In this document: positions 46,523 to 54,675 of the stretch, one piece after another
How positions within the stretch are numbered: position 1 is the first letter of the stretch
Layout: each line of letters opens with the position of its first letter
Assembly (NCBI GenBank): GCA_964517495.1
Contig: CAZFER010000010.1
Location: 1-64,000, forward strand
Direction of reading: 5' to 3'
DNA length: 64,000 nucleotides
Origin: CAZFER01 sp964517495
GTDB lineage: Bacteria; Hinthialibacterota; Hinthialibacteria; Hinthialibacterales; Hinthialibacteraceae
The notes under the pieces: generated by a model
Told to the model about the DNA's origin: nothing
What the model saw: only the letters and a program-made list of their open reading frames with translations
Database searches by the model: none
Translations under genes and position numbers: made by a program

Positions 46523-47434
46523 TCATCTATATTCATACGTCTTCAGCGCTTCTTGATCTCCAAGTTCTTTTAACAATTTCTTCATTCCTTCAATGTTCTC
46601 TTGCAGGCTCTTGGCAGTATCAAGATCATTCCGGTGGTCCAAAATCGCCACAGGACCAGTCCAACCACTTTTCTTGACAATACGCATCATTTCCAATTCC
46701 TGGTCACCCTCACCAAGGGGAAGGATCTTCGGGCCTTCCTTTTTCATCCCATTTAAACTCAACGCCATCAAATAAGGTTTCATGTTGAGAAACATATCGC
46801 GAAAGCGATCGATATGCTCATGCCCATGATGAAAACAATAAATGGTTCCCACATTGGACATCCCTGTTTCCTTGATAATTTCGATCTGGTTTTCCGGTTC
46901 GCCAAACCAGCCCCCATGATTGTAAAGCGCCACTTTGCTGCCAAAGGATTCCGCTTTTTTGGCGATATAACCAATCGCCTTGGCGCAGGCTTTAACGCGC
47001 TCTGATTGATCCATCGAGTTCAAGCGATTGTCACTCATGGTAATCCAGATTTGAGTTTCAACTTTTCGGCGTTTGAGCAAATCCAGAATAAGATTGGCAT
47101 TTTTATCATCCTGAGGGGTCAGATTGATGGGAATCCAAAAAGCGGTTAGCTCGATATCATATTTTTCCAGCATATCAAGTTCTTCATCAAAGGTGGGAAT
47201 ATGCTCAGCCCGCCAGTCATAAGCCATGCGCTTGATTCCAAGGCGGTTAAGCATTTTCGCCCGCGCTTCAGGGCCGCGCTTTTCAGCATCGAAGGGCACA
47301 ATACACCAGGCCACCAGATTATCCTTGGCATAAATGAAACTTGATTGATCGGCCTGTGTCGAAGCCAAGCAAACAGGCAGAAAAATCGTTAACAAAAAGA
47401 TGCAAAACATGTAGGTTGAAACGATACGGTTCAT
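46523..47434 (-). CDS. exported TIM-barrel sugar isomerase/epimerase-like protein
   Basis: A 303-residue protein with a signal peptide (CIFLLTIFLPVCLA). It has a xylose-isomerase-like/AP-endonuclease-2 TIM barrel (LNRLGIKRMAYDWRAEHIPT, VALYNHGGWFG, NVGTIYCFHHGHEHID, GPVAILDHRNDLD). In this fold, His/Glu/Asp residues in the barrel bind a metal; here HGHEH and the terminal DHR are candidates. Exported members occur alongside Tat-exported oxidoreductases and are thought to handle keto-sugars outside the cytoplasm, though the substrate is unknown. It follows the AraC gene on the same strand with a 56-base gap, so it may be co-regulated with module B. Confidence 0.75.
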   Translation of the reverse strand: MNRIVSTYMFCIFLLTIFLPVCLASTQADQSSFIYAKDNLVAWCIVPFDAEKRGPEARAKMLNRLGIKRMAYDWRAEHIPTFDEELDMLEKYDIELTAFWIPINLTPQDDKNANLILDLLKRRKVETQIWITMSDNRLNSMDQSERVKACAKAIGYIAKKAESFGSKVALYNHGGWFGEPENQIEIIKETGMSNVGTIYCFHHGHEHIDRFRDMFLNMKPYLMALSLNGMKKEGPKILPLGEGDQELEMMRIVKKSGWTGPVAILDHRNDLDTAKSLQENIEGMKKLLKELGDQEALKTYEYR

Positions 47435-47490
47435 GGTTTCTCTCTCTTTCTTTTTTTGTGATTATGTTTAATTCTTACTTATTAAATAGA

Positions 47491-48393
47491 TTACACAGTC
47501 ATAGCCCGATGGTTCACCTTTTTCCAACGGCTGGGTGACATACCCGTTTTTTGTTTAAACAAACGTGAAAAATACAATTCATCATTAAATCCAACAGCCG
47601 CACCGGTTTGCTTGACGGATAAATGATGCTTTTCCAATAATTCCTTGGCTTTGTTAATTCGAATTTGTAACAGATACTGATGAGGAGTTAAACCCACATA
47701 TTCTCTAAACAATCGCCGGAAGTGGGAATAACTCATATTAATCGCTTGGGCCACCCGTTCCATATCAACATCCGTATTGTGATATTCATGAAGCATACAT
47801 TTAGCTCGATGGAGTGAATTTTCAATCACCGATTGCTTCCCGCCATTGCTCCGGTCTGATGCCAATATCGAAGCGATAAGGCTGGACGTTTCAGTGGCAA
47901 TCAATTGTTCATAACCAATGGTTTTGGTTTCAATCATGTCAAGAATTTGGTTAAAACGTGTATGGATTTCCGGATTAAGACCAGGATTAAGCAGGGCGCG
48001 TTGAGGGGAAAGGACACCATTGGCCAGCAGTTGTTCAGGATAATTCCCATTGAACAATATCCAATATTCGTTCCAGCCATCTTCAATGGTTGGGTGGTAA
48101 CTGTGCCATTCATTCGGAAACAGCATAAAACAATGCCCTGCCTCAACCTTGCGTTCACTCAAACTTTCCGATTGGAAATATCCACTTCCACTGGAAATAT
48201 ATACAAGTGCAAAGTCCTGCAAAATCCGTCCTTTTTTCCAATGAAAAGAATGTTTGCATTGTGAAGTTGTGTATTCATTCCCTGGAGGAACCGCAAAACA
48301 GCCTGCCCCGGTGGAGTAGATTCCCCACGCTTTATCCTTTTCGCTCACCGTCAAATAATGAATACGGGTTTTGAGCAATAAGTCCATACCCAT
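47491..48393 (-). CDS. AraC family transcriptional regulator (module B)
   Basis: A 300-residue regulator, paralogous to the one at 19383. The cupin-like effector domain has KAWGIYSTGAGCF, LVYISSGSGYFQS and LFPNEWHSYHPTIEDGWNEY. The DNA-binding domain has two helix-turn-helix units: VAQAINMSYSHFRRLFREY followed by TPHQYLLQIRINKAKELL, and VKQTGAAVGFNDELYFSRLF. It has a good ribosome binding site (agaggag). It lies divergent to the exported protein at 48579, and the intergenic region carries a pair of direct repeats 21 bases apart, consistent with AraC-type binding sites. It likely controls the exported protein, prepilin and following genes. Confidence 0.92.
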   Translation of the reverse strand: MGMDLLLKTRIHYLTVSEKDKAWGIYSTGAGCFAVPPGNEYTTSQCKHSFHWKKGRILQDFALVYISSGSGYFQSESLSERKVEAGHCFMLFPNEWHSYHPTIEDGWNEYWILFNGNYPEQLLANGVLSPQRALLNPGLNPEIHTRFNQILDMIETKTIGYEQLIATETSSLIASILASDRSNGGKQSVIENSLHRAKCMLHEYHNTDVDMERVAQAINMSYSHFRRLFREYVGLTPHQYLLQIRINKAKELLEKHHLSVKQTGAAVGFNDELYFSRLFKQKTGMSPSRWKKVNHRAMTV

Positions 48394-48466
48394 AATATTG
48401 CTCCTCTAATTTTACTGCCTTTCTATCATAACTTTTTGTTCATTACAATCCCTCAAGATTTTCATT

Positions 48467-48507
48467 GATCAAAAAGTCCATATTATCGATCAAATTGTCT
48501 ATGGACT
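48467..48507. promoter_or_regulatory. candidate AraC operator: direct repeats 21 bp apart plus an inverted repeat
   Basis: The motif gatcaaaaagtccat (48467) recurs as gatcaaattgtctat (48488), with start points 21 bases apart, which is two turns of the helix and the spacing of classical AraC half-sites. An inverted repeat agtccata/tatggact (48475-48482 and 48500-48507) overlaps the pair. It lies between the AraC gene and the exported gene that it probably regulates. Similar ttgtctat elements occur upstream of the PL11 gene (about 24652) and of the split propeller gene (about 45734). Confidence 0.55.
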
Positions 48508-48578
48508 AGAGTTGTAACTTGGCGTACGCTCACCATTAATCCCAAATGAGGGATAATAAACTTAGAGGGAGAAATGCG

Positions 48579-50228
48579 ATGAGAATAAATTTGTTTGCAT
48601 GGTTCAGCTTATTGGTTGTATTGATGACAGCGGCACCCGGTTTTACTCAAGTCGGAGTGTTTGATGACAGTGTCGATTATTTTTTGGAAGGCAGCGAAAA
48701 ACCGGAAGGAGATGTCTTTTTAAACAATGGTGTGTATGAATTACAGGGCAGCGGTGCGGATTTTGCTGGCCCAATGGATGAGGGCTTTTTTGTCTACACC
48801 GAACGGGAGGGCAGCTGGCAAATCGAAGGGAAATTCATCTGGATCGATGCCGTAGAGCCCTTCGCGCGTTGTGGTTTGATGGTACGCGCCGATGCCCAAA
48901 GTCAATCGTCGGCCAATTATTTTGCTTCCATTCGCTTTGAGCGAATCACCACCTGGGCGGGATTTCGTCTGGAAGAGGAAGGCACCACCAACTGGCATCA
49001 ATACACCACTCCACAAGGTGAACCATCACAAGCACCCGAAGATGGCCTCTGGATGAGACTAACCCGGATTGCCCCTGAAAATTACATTTTGGTTGAACAC
49101 TCAACCGATGGAACCAATTGGTTCGGTGTGCATCAAGTCAAATTAACCCTGCCAGAAATAGCCGCCTATGGATTGGCAATCGAAAGCCACACCCAAGATA
49201 GTTTTGCGCTGGCAGATGTCTCCGATATCGATTTAAAACCATTGGCTGGCTATGCTGTCCGGGCATTTTCGGTCGAGGATTATATCGAGAGTGAACCCAT
49301 TACCATCAATCTCGAAATCTCTAATTTATTGGATACCACCCAAACCTTATCCATTGAGGAAACCATACCAGATGGTTGGACGATCAGTGATATTTCACAT
49401 GGTGGAACAGCCACCTCCAACACCATCTCCTGGGAAACAGATTTCGAACCAGGAACTACAACCGTCAGTTACCAGGTGACACCAACAAGTAATCTGCCAG
49501 ATTTTGCTGGCTTTGATGGGGTTGCCAATGATTTACCAATTTTGGGTACAGATGTACTCCCCAAAACCATCCCCGTGGCAGGTGTGTTTGACCGGGCGGC
49601 GGATTGGATCATTGATCCTGCCAGCAATAAGCCCGTAGGAGAAATTGAACTGGATAATGACATCTACCTTATGTTTGGCAGCGGTGCCGATATTGCCGGA
49701 GGCGCCGATGAGGGATTCTTTGTTTACAAAATGCTGGATGGCAGTTGGAGCGTCGAAGGAAAATTAACCTGGCTGGATGCCGGACAGGAACCCTTTGCCC
49801 GCTGTGGTGTGATGGTACGCTCGCAACCTCAGAATATCTCATCAGCCAATTATTTTGCCTCCATTCGGTTTGAATTAATTACGACCTGGGCAGGCTTCCG
49901 CCTGGAAGAAGGTGGAGCCACTAATTGGTTCCAATATATGGATGAAAGTGGGAATCCATTAGCAGCCCCTGAAGATGGCCTCTGGATGCGTGTATCACGC
50001 TTCGCCAACCAGAACTTAATCGTGGCGGAAGCCTCGCTGGATGGAAACAATTGGTTTGAAATCCACCAGGCGGAAATTGATATGCCAGATGCAGTGGCTT
50101 ATGGATTCGCTATCACCAGCCATTACAAGCGTGATTTGATACCCGTCGACAACTTTGCAGTCGCTGAAATAACAGACGTCGAATACACTCAAATCGAAAC
50201 CTCTATTGAACAATTCATGCTATATTGA
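48579..50228 (+). CDS. exported protein with two tandem beta-sandwich repeats (module B)
   Basis: A 549-residue protein with a signal peptide (FAWFSLLVVLMTAAPGFTQ). Two homologous units of about 190 residues start VGVFDDSVDYFLEG and AGVFDRAADWIIDP. Both contain GSGAD.AG..DEGFFVY, EPFARCG.MVR and ANYFASIRFE.ITTWAGFRL, matching the concanavalin-like DUF1349/DUF1080 type. Between them lies an immunoglobulin-like unit (SIEETIPDGWTISDISHG). It ends TSIEQFMLY, resembling the end of the module A protein. A start 11 codons upstream is rejected: the signal peptide and agggaga RBS fit the chosen ATG. A role in binding or processing glycans outside the cell is likely; a catalytic site is not evident. 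Confidence 0.75.
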   Translation: MRINLFAWFSLLVVLMTAAPGFTQVGVFDDSVDYFLEGSEKPEGDVFLNNGVYELQGSGADFAGPMDEGFFVYTEREGSWQIEGKFIWIDAVEPFARCGLMVRADAQSQSSANYFASIRFERITTWAGFRLEEEGTTNWHQYTTPQGEPSQAPEDGLWMRLTRIAPENYILVEHSTDGTNWFGVHQVKLTLPEIAAYGLAIESHTQDSFALADVSDIDLKPLAGYAVRAFSVEDYIESEPITINLEISNLLDTTQTLSIEETIPDGWTISDISHGGTATSNTISWETDFEPGTTTVSYQVTPTSNLPDFAGFDGVANDLPILGTDVLPKTIPVAGVFDRAADWIIDPASNKPVGEIELDNDIYLMFGSGADIAGGADEGFFVYKMLDGSWSVEGKLTWLDAGQEPFARCGVMVRSQPQNISSANYFASIRFELITTWAGFRLEEGGATNWFQYMDESGNPLAAPEDGLWMRVSRFANQNLIVAEASLDGNNWFEIHQAEIDMPDAVAYGFAITSHYKRDLIPVDNFAVAEITDVEYTQIETSIEQFMLY

Positions 50229-50241
50229 TTATCCTATAGCA

Positions 50242-50285
50242 GAGGGTAGGAAAGTTTACAATAAAAACAAAACTTTCCTGCCCTC
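50242..50285 (+). terminator. intercistronic hairpin between exported protein and prepilin (module B)
   Basis: A long stem of gagggtaggaaagttt against aaactttcctgccctc, one mismatch, lies 14 bases after the exported-protein stop codon. There is no T run after it. It matches the position of the module A hairpin at 17126-17156 and may lower read-through into the prepilin gene or stabilise the upstream message. Confidence 0.55.
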
Positions 50286-50311
50286 CACTAAATTGATTGA
50301 ACGAAGGTAAC

Positions 50312-50483
50312 ATGTCAGCTATATGCAGTGGAAAAAGTCTGAAAACTTTCAATTGGCCCCACTATTCCTCCCCCAATGAAATGGGGGAGGTTAGGCGGGG
50401 GTTAAAGGATTCTACTCCAGGTTTTCTTGTCAACCCTCCCCTAGCCCCTCCCAATCCTGGAAGAGGAATGAAACGTCACATGG
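50312..50483 (+). repeat. 165-bp dispersed repeat, copy 2
   Basis: This copy shares nearly its full length with 13596-13759, with both inner hairpins retained (cctccccca/tgggggagg and the ccctccc pair, one arm slightly changed). It lies directly before the prepilin gene, and a frame running through it had made that gene seem 70 codons longer. Its orientation is the same as transcription here and opposite to transcription at copy 1. Confidence 0.85.
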
Positions 50484-50506
50484 TTGAACTCTTACGAACG
50501 AGGAAA

Positions 50507-51076
50507 ATGATGAAGAAACAGACAGGTTTTACATTGATCGAATTGCTAATAGTCGTGGCCATTATTGGCATCCTGGCAGCGATCGCGGTTCCCAACTTTC
50601 TTAATGCCCAAATCAGAGCCAAAGTGGCCAAAACCGAAGCGGAAATGCGCAACTTTGTCACCGCACAGGAAATGTACCGGTTGGATCAGAATTCCTACCC
50701 ACCCCATCATCACACCCCCTGGCAAAACAAATACTTAACCACACCCATCGCTTATACGACGTCATTGCCACGGGATATTTTCACCAATCCCAAAACACCT
50801 GACATGGTCGCCTGGAATTTGAAATATGGGGGGTATCATCGCGAACCAATTTATAGCCCCAGTGGTGATATTATGCATGATCCTGACTATCGGCTGCAAA
50901 ACAATCCCGACGATGTCGCCCGAGCCAAAGCGGGCCGCCCCCACGTGTATGAACTTTGGAGCGTCGGCCCCAATCAAAAATTAGACTATAATGTCGGCTC
51001 CATTCAAGGGTTTACGTATTACAATGCCAGCAACGGAATTCAAAGCGTCGGTGATATCGTCTGGGTAAGACCATGA
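50507..51076 (+). CDS. prepilin / type II secretion pseudopilin-like protein (module B)
   Basis: A 189-residue protein with the class III prepilin signal: MMKKQTG then FTLIELLIVVAIIGILAA, with Gly at -1 and Glu at +5. It continues into the NAQIRAKVAKTEAEMRNF helix. The globular part has LTTPIAYTTSLPRDIF, LWSVGPNQKLDYN and the closing YNASNGIQSVGDIVWVRP, the same landmarks as the prepilins at 16506 and 54676. I chose the ATG at 50507, preceded closely by gagga; the longer frame starts in a repeat. It follows the module B exported protein and precedes an oxidoreductase gene. The protein is probably processed and assembled by an unlinked pilus or type II secretion system. Confidence 0.87.
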   Translation: MMKKQTGFTLIELLIVVAIIGILAAIAVPNFLNAQIRAKVAKTEAEMRNFVTAQEMYRLDQNSYPPHHHTPWQNKYLTTPIAYTTSLPRDIFTNPKTPDMVAWNLKYGGYHREPIYSPSGDIMHDPDYRLQNNPDDVARAKAGRPHVYELWSVGPNQKLDYNVGSIQGFTYYNASNGIQSVGDIVWVRP

Positions 51077-51123
51077 AAACTCATCATGCTCTTTATTGCT
51101 TCAAAAGGGAGGTCTATACCTCC

Positions 51124-51254
51124 TCGGAGGCCGGCGCTCCCGCGGGAATTACGGAGCGCGGGCATCCAAATGCGTAAAAATACACCGATTGGCATATAAC
51201 CAAAAAGATCATCGGAAATCCCCCCCCAGGGAGGGCGACGCTCCCGCGGAGCCG
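51124..51254. repeat. GC-rich palindromic repeats (two units)
   Basis: Two units of the form gcgctcccgcgg lie in this intergenic stretch: one in tcggaggccggcgctcccgc at 51124-51143 with an inverted half near 51151, and gggagggcgacgctcccgcg at 51229-51248. The second unit recurs almost exactly at 52729-52752. They separate the prepilin and oxidoreductase genes and would fold into hairpins in the transcript. No gene is present. Confidence 0.65.
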
Positions 51255-51339
51255 GATCGCATCAGTAACGACCCATAGAGAAGGTTGATAAACCGTGACA
51301 CAATCATCATGAAATAACGAATACAACCAGGAGAAAAAA

Positions 51340-52653
51340 ATGAAAACACCAACGAACCAACAATCAAACACCTCATCCCGCCGTGGATTCTTAAAAACAT
51401 CCGCAGCCACCCTGACAATGGGTGCATTGAGCGGAACAGCCATTCCCCAGCATGTTCACGCCGCAGGCAGTGATATAATCAAAATTGGTATGATCGGCAG
51501 CGGCGGACGTTGTACGGGGGCTGCCATTAATACCATGCAAGCCGATTCAGGTGTCCGGCTGGTGGCCATGTGTGATTTCTTTAAGGACCGTGTCGATAGT
51601 TCGCGCAACGCCATCAAAAGCAAATTTCCTGATAATTACGCCGTGGACGATGATCATGTCTTCTATGGACTTGATGGCTATAAACATGTCATCGAAAGTG
51701 ATGTCGACGTGGTTCTCATCGCCTGCGCCTCCATGTTTCATCCCCGCTATGCAAAAGCAGCCATTGACGCGGGAAAACATGTCTTCGTCGAAAAACCTCA
51801 TGGAATCAATCCAGCGGATATCCGCCTGATGAAAGAAACCTGTGAACTCGCCAAAAAGAAGGATTTGTGCTTGCTATCGGGTTTAATGAACCGCTACGTA
51901 CCCGGTGTCCAAGAAACCATGAAGCGTATCCACGACGGTGCGATTGGTGACATCATAGCCATCGAGGAAAACTACTTGCGTGCACCTTATGTTGTGCGAG
52001 GCCGTAAACCGGGTGACTCTGAATTGGAATACCAGTTCTGGAATTGGTATCATTTCACCTGGCTCTCGGGCGACGATGTGCCCCAATCACTCGTGCACAA
52101 TCTCGACAAATCACTTTGGGCGTTGAATGGAAAACTCCCCCTCAAAGCACGCGGTCTTGGTGGACGAGCCTCCTCGTTCGGCGAACAATACGGCGATGTG
52201 TTTGATCATAACTCCGTCATTTATGACTTCGAGGACGGCACAAAAATCTATGCCTATTGCCGAACCGAACACAATTGCTATAACGAAGTCTCTGATGTTA
52301 TCCTGGGAACCAAAGGTAAGTGCGATCTTCTACGTTACCGCATCACTGGTGAAAACAACTGGGCATATGAAGGCCCACATGGCAGTGGCTTCGTCAATGA
52401 ACAAAAGGATCTGTTCAACGCCATCCGCACAGGCCGGAATTTGGTCAGCGATTACATGGCCAACAGCACCATGATCACCGTGCTGGGACAAATGGCGGTT
52501 AATTCGGGCCAACAACTGACCTGGGATCAAGTCTACAATTCCGATTTCACCTTTGGCCCTACAGAAGTCAGCATGGATATGGAACCACCCAAACGCCCCG
52601 GCCCCGATGGAAACTATCCCATCGCCGTTCCTGGTGAGACAAAGGTGCTTTAA
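51340..52653 (+). CDS. Tat-exported Gfo/Idh/MocA family oxidoreductase (module B)
   Basis: A 437-residue protein with a twin-arginine signal (SRRGFLKTSAATLTMG). Its Rossmann motif is KIGMIGSGGRCTGAAINT (about 48-65), the EKP motif is HVFVEKPHGINP, and the substrate domain has WLSGDDVPQSLVHNLDKSLW. It is a paralog of the exported oxidoreductase at 23138. A second metal-free sugar oxidation step is possible, but the substrate is not readable from the sequence. A strong aggag lies before the ATG. It is followed by a TIM-barrel epimerase gene and an exported protein gene, in a probable operon with the prepilin and module B. Confidence 0.87.
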   Translation: MKTPTNQQSNTSSRRGFLKTSAATLTMGALSGTAIPQHVHAAGSDIIKIGMIGSGGRCTGAAINTMQADSGVRLVAMCDFFKDRVDSSRNAIKSKFPDNYAVDDDHVFYGLDGYKHVIESDVDVVLIACASMFHPRYAKAAIDAGKHVFVEKPHGINPADIRLMKETCELAKKKDLCLLSGLMNRYVPGVQETMKRIHDGAIGDIIAIEENYLRAPYVVRGRKPGDSELEYQFWNWYHFTWLSGDDVPQSLVHNLDKSLWALNGKLPLKARGLGGRASSFGEQYGDVFDHNSVIYDFEDGTKIYAYCRTEHNCYNEVSDVILGTKGKCDLLRYRITGENNWAYEGPHGSGFVNEQKDLFNAIRTGRNLVSDYMANSTMITVLGQMAVNSGQQLTWDQVYNSDFTFGPTEVSMDMEPPKRPGPDGNYPIAVPGETKVL

Positions 52654-52728
52654 ATAATTTATCTATATATAATGCCAGGACAGGTATCCCCCTGACCTGA
52701 GGTCATTTCTAACTCATTATGTATATCT

Positions 52729-52752
52729 GGGAGGGCGACGCTCCCGCGGAGA
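52729..52752. repeat. copy of the GC-rich palindromic repeat
   Basis: The sequence gggagggcgacgctcccgcg is identical over its length to the copy at 51229. It lies between the oxidoreductase and TIM-barrel genes, about 40 bases before the latter's start. Confidence 0.75.
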
Positions 52753-52791
52753 CGTTTTAAAAACATCTAAACAACATCAAGAGGTGACAGA

Positions 52792-53634
52792 ATGGTTAAT
52801 ATCAGCTTTCATACCGATGCATTTAATAGCGTAAATTGGAACTTCGAACAATGCCTTGAATGGGCACAACAACATAACTTGACACTAATCGAACCAGGAA
52901 TGATCGATGGGGTGGCCTATATCCAATCATTAGGCTATTTTCCCCATATATCATTGAATGAAGATCCCGTCCTCTGGCGAAGGAAAATGGATCAATATGG
53001 CGTATCCTTCAGCCAGTTGGATGCCGCCTATCCCCTAAGCCGCATGGATGGTTTAACCATTGGCGTCGCCTATATTCAAAACACCATTCGTTGGGCAAAA
53101 TTAGCGGGCTGCCCATTCGTCGACACCACTGACGACAAGGTATGCCCCGAAAGCATGACCGATCGTGACGGATTGCAGGTCATGAAAATGGCCTATGGCG
53201 AGATCCTCAAAGTGGCTGAAGCACACGAAGTTACCGTCAATGTCGAACCGCATGGTTACTTCACCACCAATCCCGATTTTATGGATGAAATCCTCAATTT
53301 CTATGACAGCCCCTTTCTGCAAATGAACATGGATACCGGAAATACATTCATTGCAGGACACGATCCCGTGGCATTTGTCGAACGTTTTAAAAACCGCATC
53401 AAACATGTGCATATCAAGGATGTCAGCGAAGACCTCGCCAAAGCGGCGCGAGGTGAACAAACCGGCATCGCCCTAAGCGAATGCGCTATTGGCGACGGTG
53501 TAAACGCGGACAACATTGAAAAATGCGTAAAGATTTTGCTCGATAACGGTTATGACGGCGATTTCAGCCTTGAATGCGGTGGCGGCGTATTGGAAAAATC
53601 ATTACAGTGGTTTAGAGGCATTGTGGGAAAGTAA
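52792..53634 (+). CDS. sugar phosphate isomerase/epimerase (TIM barrel)
   Basis: A 280-residue cytoplasmic protein of the xylose-isomerase-like TIM-barrel superfamily. It shows SFHTDAFNSVNWNFEQCLEW at the N-terminus, VTVNVEPHGYFT with a likely metal-binding Glu, MNMDTGNTFIAGHDPVAFV, then IKHVHIKDV and FSLECGG. The Glu, Asp, His and Glu positions match the metal site of related sugar and hydroxypyruvate isomerases. There is no signal peptide, in contrast to the relative at 46523. The RBS agaggtg lies before the ATG. Its place after an exported oxidoreductase suggests a pathway in which an oxidised sugar is made outside and isomerised inside; this is inference. Confidence 0.85.
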   Translation: MVNISFHTDAFNSVNWNFEQCLEWAQQHNLTLIEPGMIDGVAYIQSLGYFPHISLNEDPVLWRRKMDQYGVSFSQLDAAYPLSRMDGLTIGVAYIQNTIRWAKLAGCPFVDTTDDKVCPESMTDRDGLQVMKMAYGEILKVAEAHEVTVNVEPHGYFTTNPDFMDEILNFYDSPFLQMNMDTGNTFIAGHDPVAFVERFKNRIKHVHIKDVSEDLAKAARGEQTGIALSECAIGDGVNADNIEKCVKILLDNGYDGDFSLECGGGVLEKSLQWFRGIVGK

Positions 53635-53644
53635 GGGGACGATC

Positions 53645-54568
53645 ATGAAACAATGGCTTATTCTATTTCTATTATCCCCCCTGTTGCTCTGGGCGGATAA
53701 TCCTGCTTTTCATTTGAAAGAAAAAGGGGTCTATACCTTCGAGACCGACAGTGTAAAAGGGATATTAAACGCAGAAAACAATCCCCAGGGGATTGTTTCA
53801 CTCATCGATCTCAAAAATGAAAAACAAGCCGCCCACTCTCCAGGGCTAATGGGGTATTACCGCTTGTTATCAACCAATTCCCGCTGGGGAACCTCCTTCC
53901 GGCAATGGCCCAGTCAGGCGGTTTTGAAAGAAGATGGATCAGTGGAGATCATCTGGCCTCACGCCGAAGATCACCCCGTGGAGCTGAAAGCCACCTATAA
54001 ATGGGTAAGTCAAAATACGCTCGATTTAAAAACAGAGATGACCGCCAAACGGGATTTAAGGCGGGCGGAACTGTTTATGGCATCCTATTTCGCCCAGGGG
54101 ATGACAGCCTTTATGTATGCAAAGCCCACCCGCCATTCACCCGCCAAACCGGAATTCATCCCGGCATGGGTGAATCCCATTTTAGACGGCGCTTACTTGG
54201 CATTTCCACGTGACGCCCAGGCTGCCCAATTGTTTTATGATGGACGCTGGGAACGTGGCCCGCATCCCGCCCATTTCGCCGTCACCCGCTTTTATGCTCA
54301 ACCCTTGGCCATGCGGGTGGATCAGAAAACGAAATTCACCGTCGTGTTGATGAGCCATCCGAAGGCCTGTTTCGGCGTTGAAATGTCTTATGACAAAGAA
54401 CCACCTGATGGAGTATCAAGCCACGGCTCGATTTACTTCTCCCAATTTGGCAAAAACCTAACCACAAGCCAAACCGCAAGCACCCTCACCCGTATGGTAG
54501 TAGGCCATAACATCACAAAAGAGACCGCAGTGAAACAATTCCACCAATTCATGAAAGAAACAGAATAG
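53645..54568 (+). CDS. exported beta-rich protein of unknown function
   Basis: A 307-residue protein with a short signal peptide (WLILFLLSPLLLWADNPA). The sequence is beta-rich with aromatic residues: GLMGYYRLLSTNSRWGTSFR, VELKATYKWVSQNTLDLKTE and YDGRWERGPHPAHFAVTRFY. It resembles the sugar-mutarotase-like beta sandwich, and its C-terminal part shares the feel of the final domain of the protein at 42660; I would not assign a family with confidence. A longer frame starting inside the preceding gene is rejected because the signal peptide and aagggga-type RBS fit the chosen ATG. It is the last gene of the module B operon, ten bases after the TIM-barrel gene, and is followed by a strong terminator. 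Confidence 0.7.
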   Translation: MKQWLILFLLSPLLLWADNPAFHLKEKGVYTFETDSVKGILNAENNPQGIVSLIDLKNEKQAAHSPGLMGYYRLLSTNSRWGTSFRQWPSQAVLKEDGSVEIIWPHAEDHPVELKATYKWVSQNTLDLKTEMTAKRDLRRAELFMASYFAQGMTAFMYAKPTRHSPAKPEFIPAWVNPILDGAYLAFPRDAQAAQLFYDGRWERGPHPAHFAVTRFYAQPLAMRVDQKTKFTVVLMSHPKACFGVEMSYDKEPPDGVSSHGSIYFSQFGKNLTTSQTASTLTRMVVGHNITKETAVKQFHQFMKETE

Positions 54569-54603
54569 ATACACCTATAAACTCAACACTGAGTAACAAA
54601 AGT

Positions 54604-54634
54604 AAGCCAGCAGCAATCGCTGCTGGCTTTTCTT
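54604..54634 (+). terminator. intrinsic terminator
   Basis: A perfect stem aagccagcagc / gctgctggctt with a 4-base loop is followed by ttctt. It ends the operon of the module B genes and faces a prepilin gene on the opposite strand. Confidence 0.9.
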
Positions 54635-54675
54635 CATTTAGCCGTCATATCTCAACAGTGCAAGTTTAAATACTT

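Noticed and set aside
50297..50506. 70-codon N-terminal extension of the module B prepilin
   Set aside because: It runs through the 165-bp repeat, and the prepilin signal with its RBS starts at 50507.
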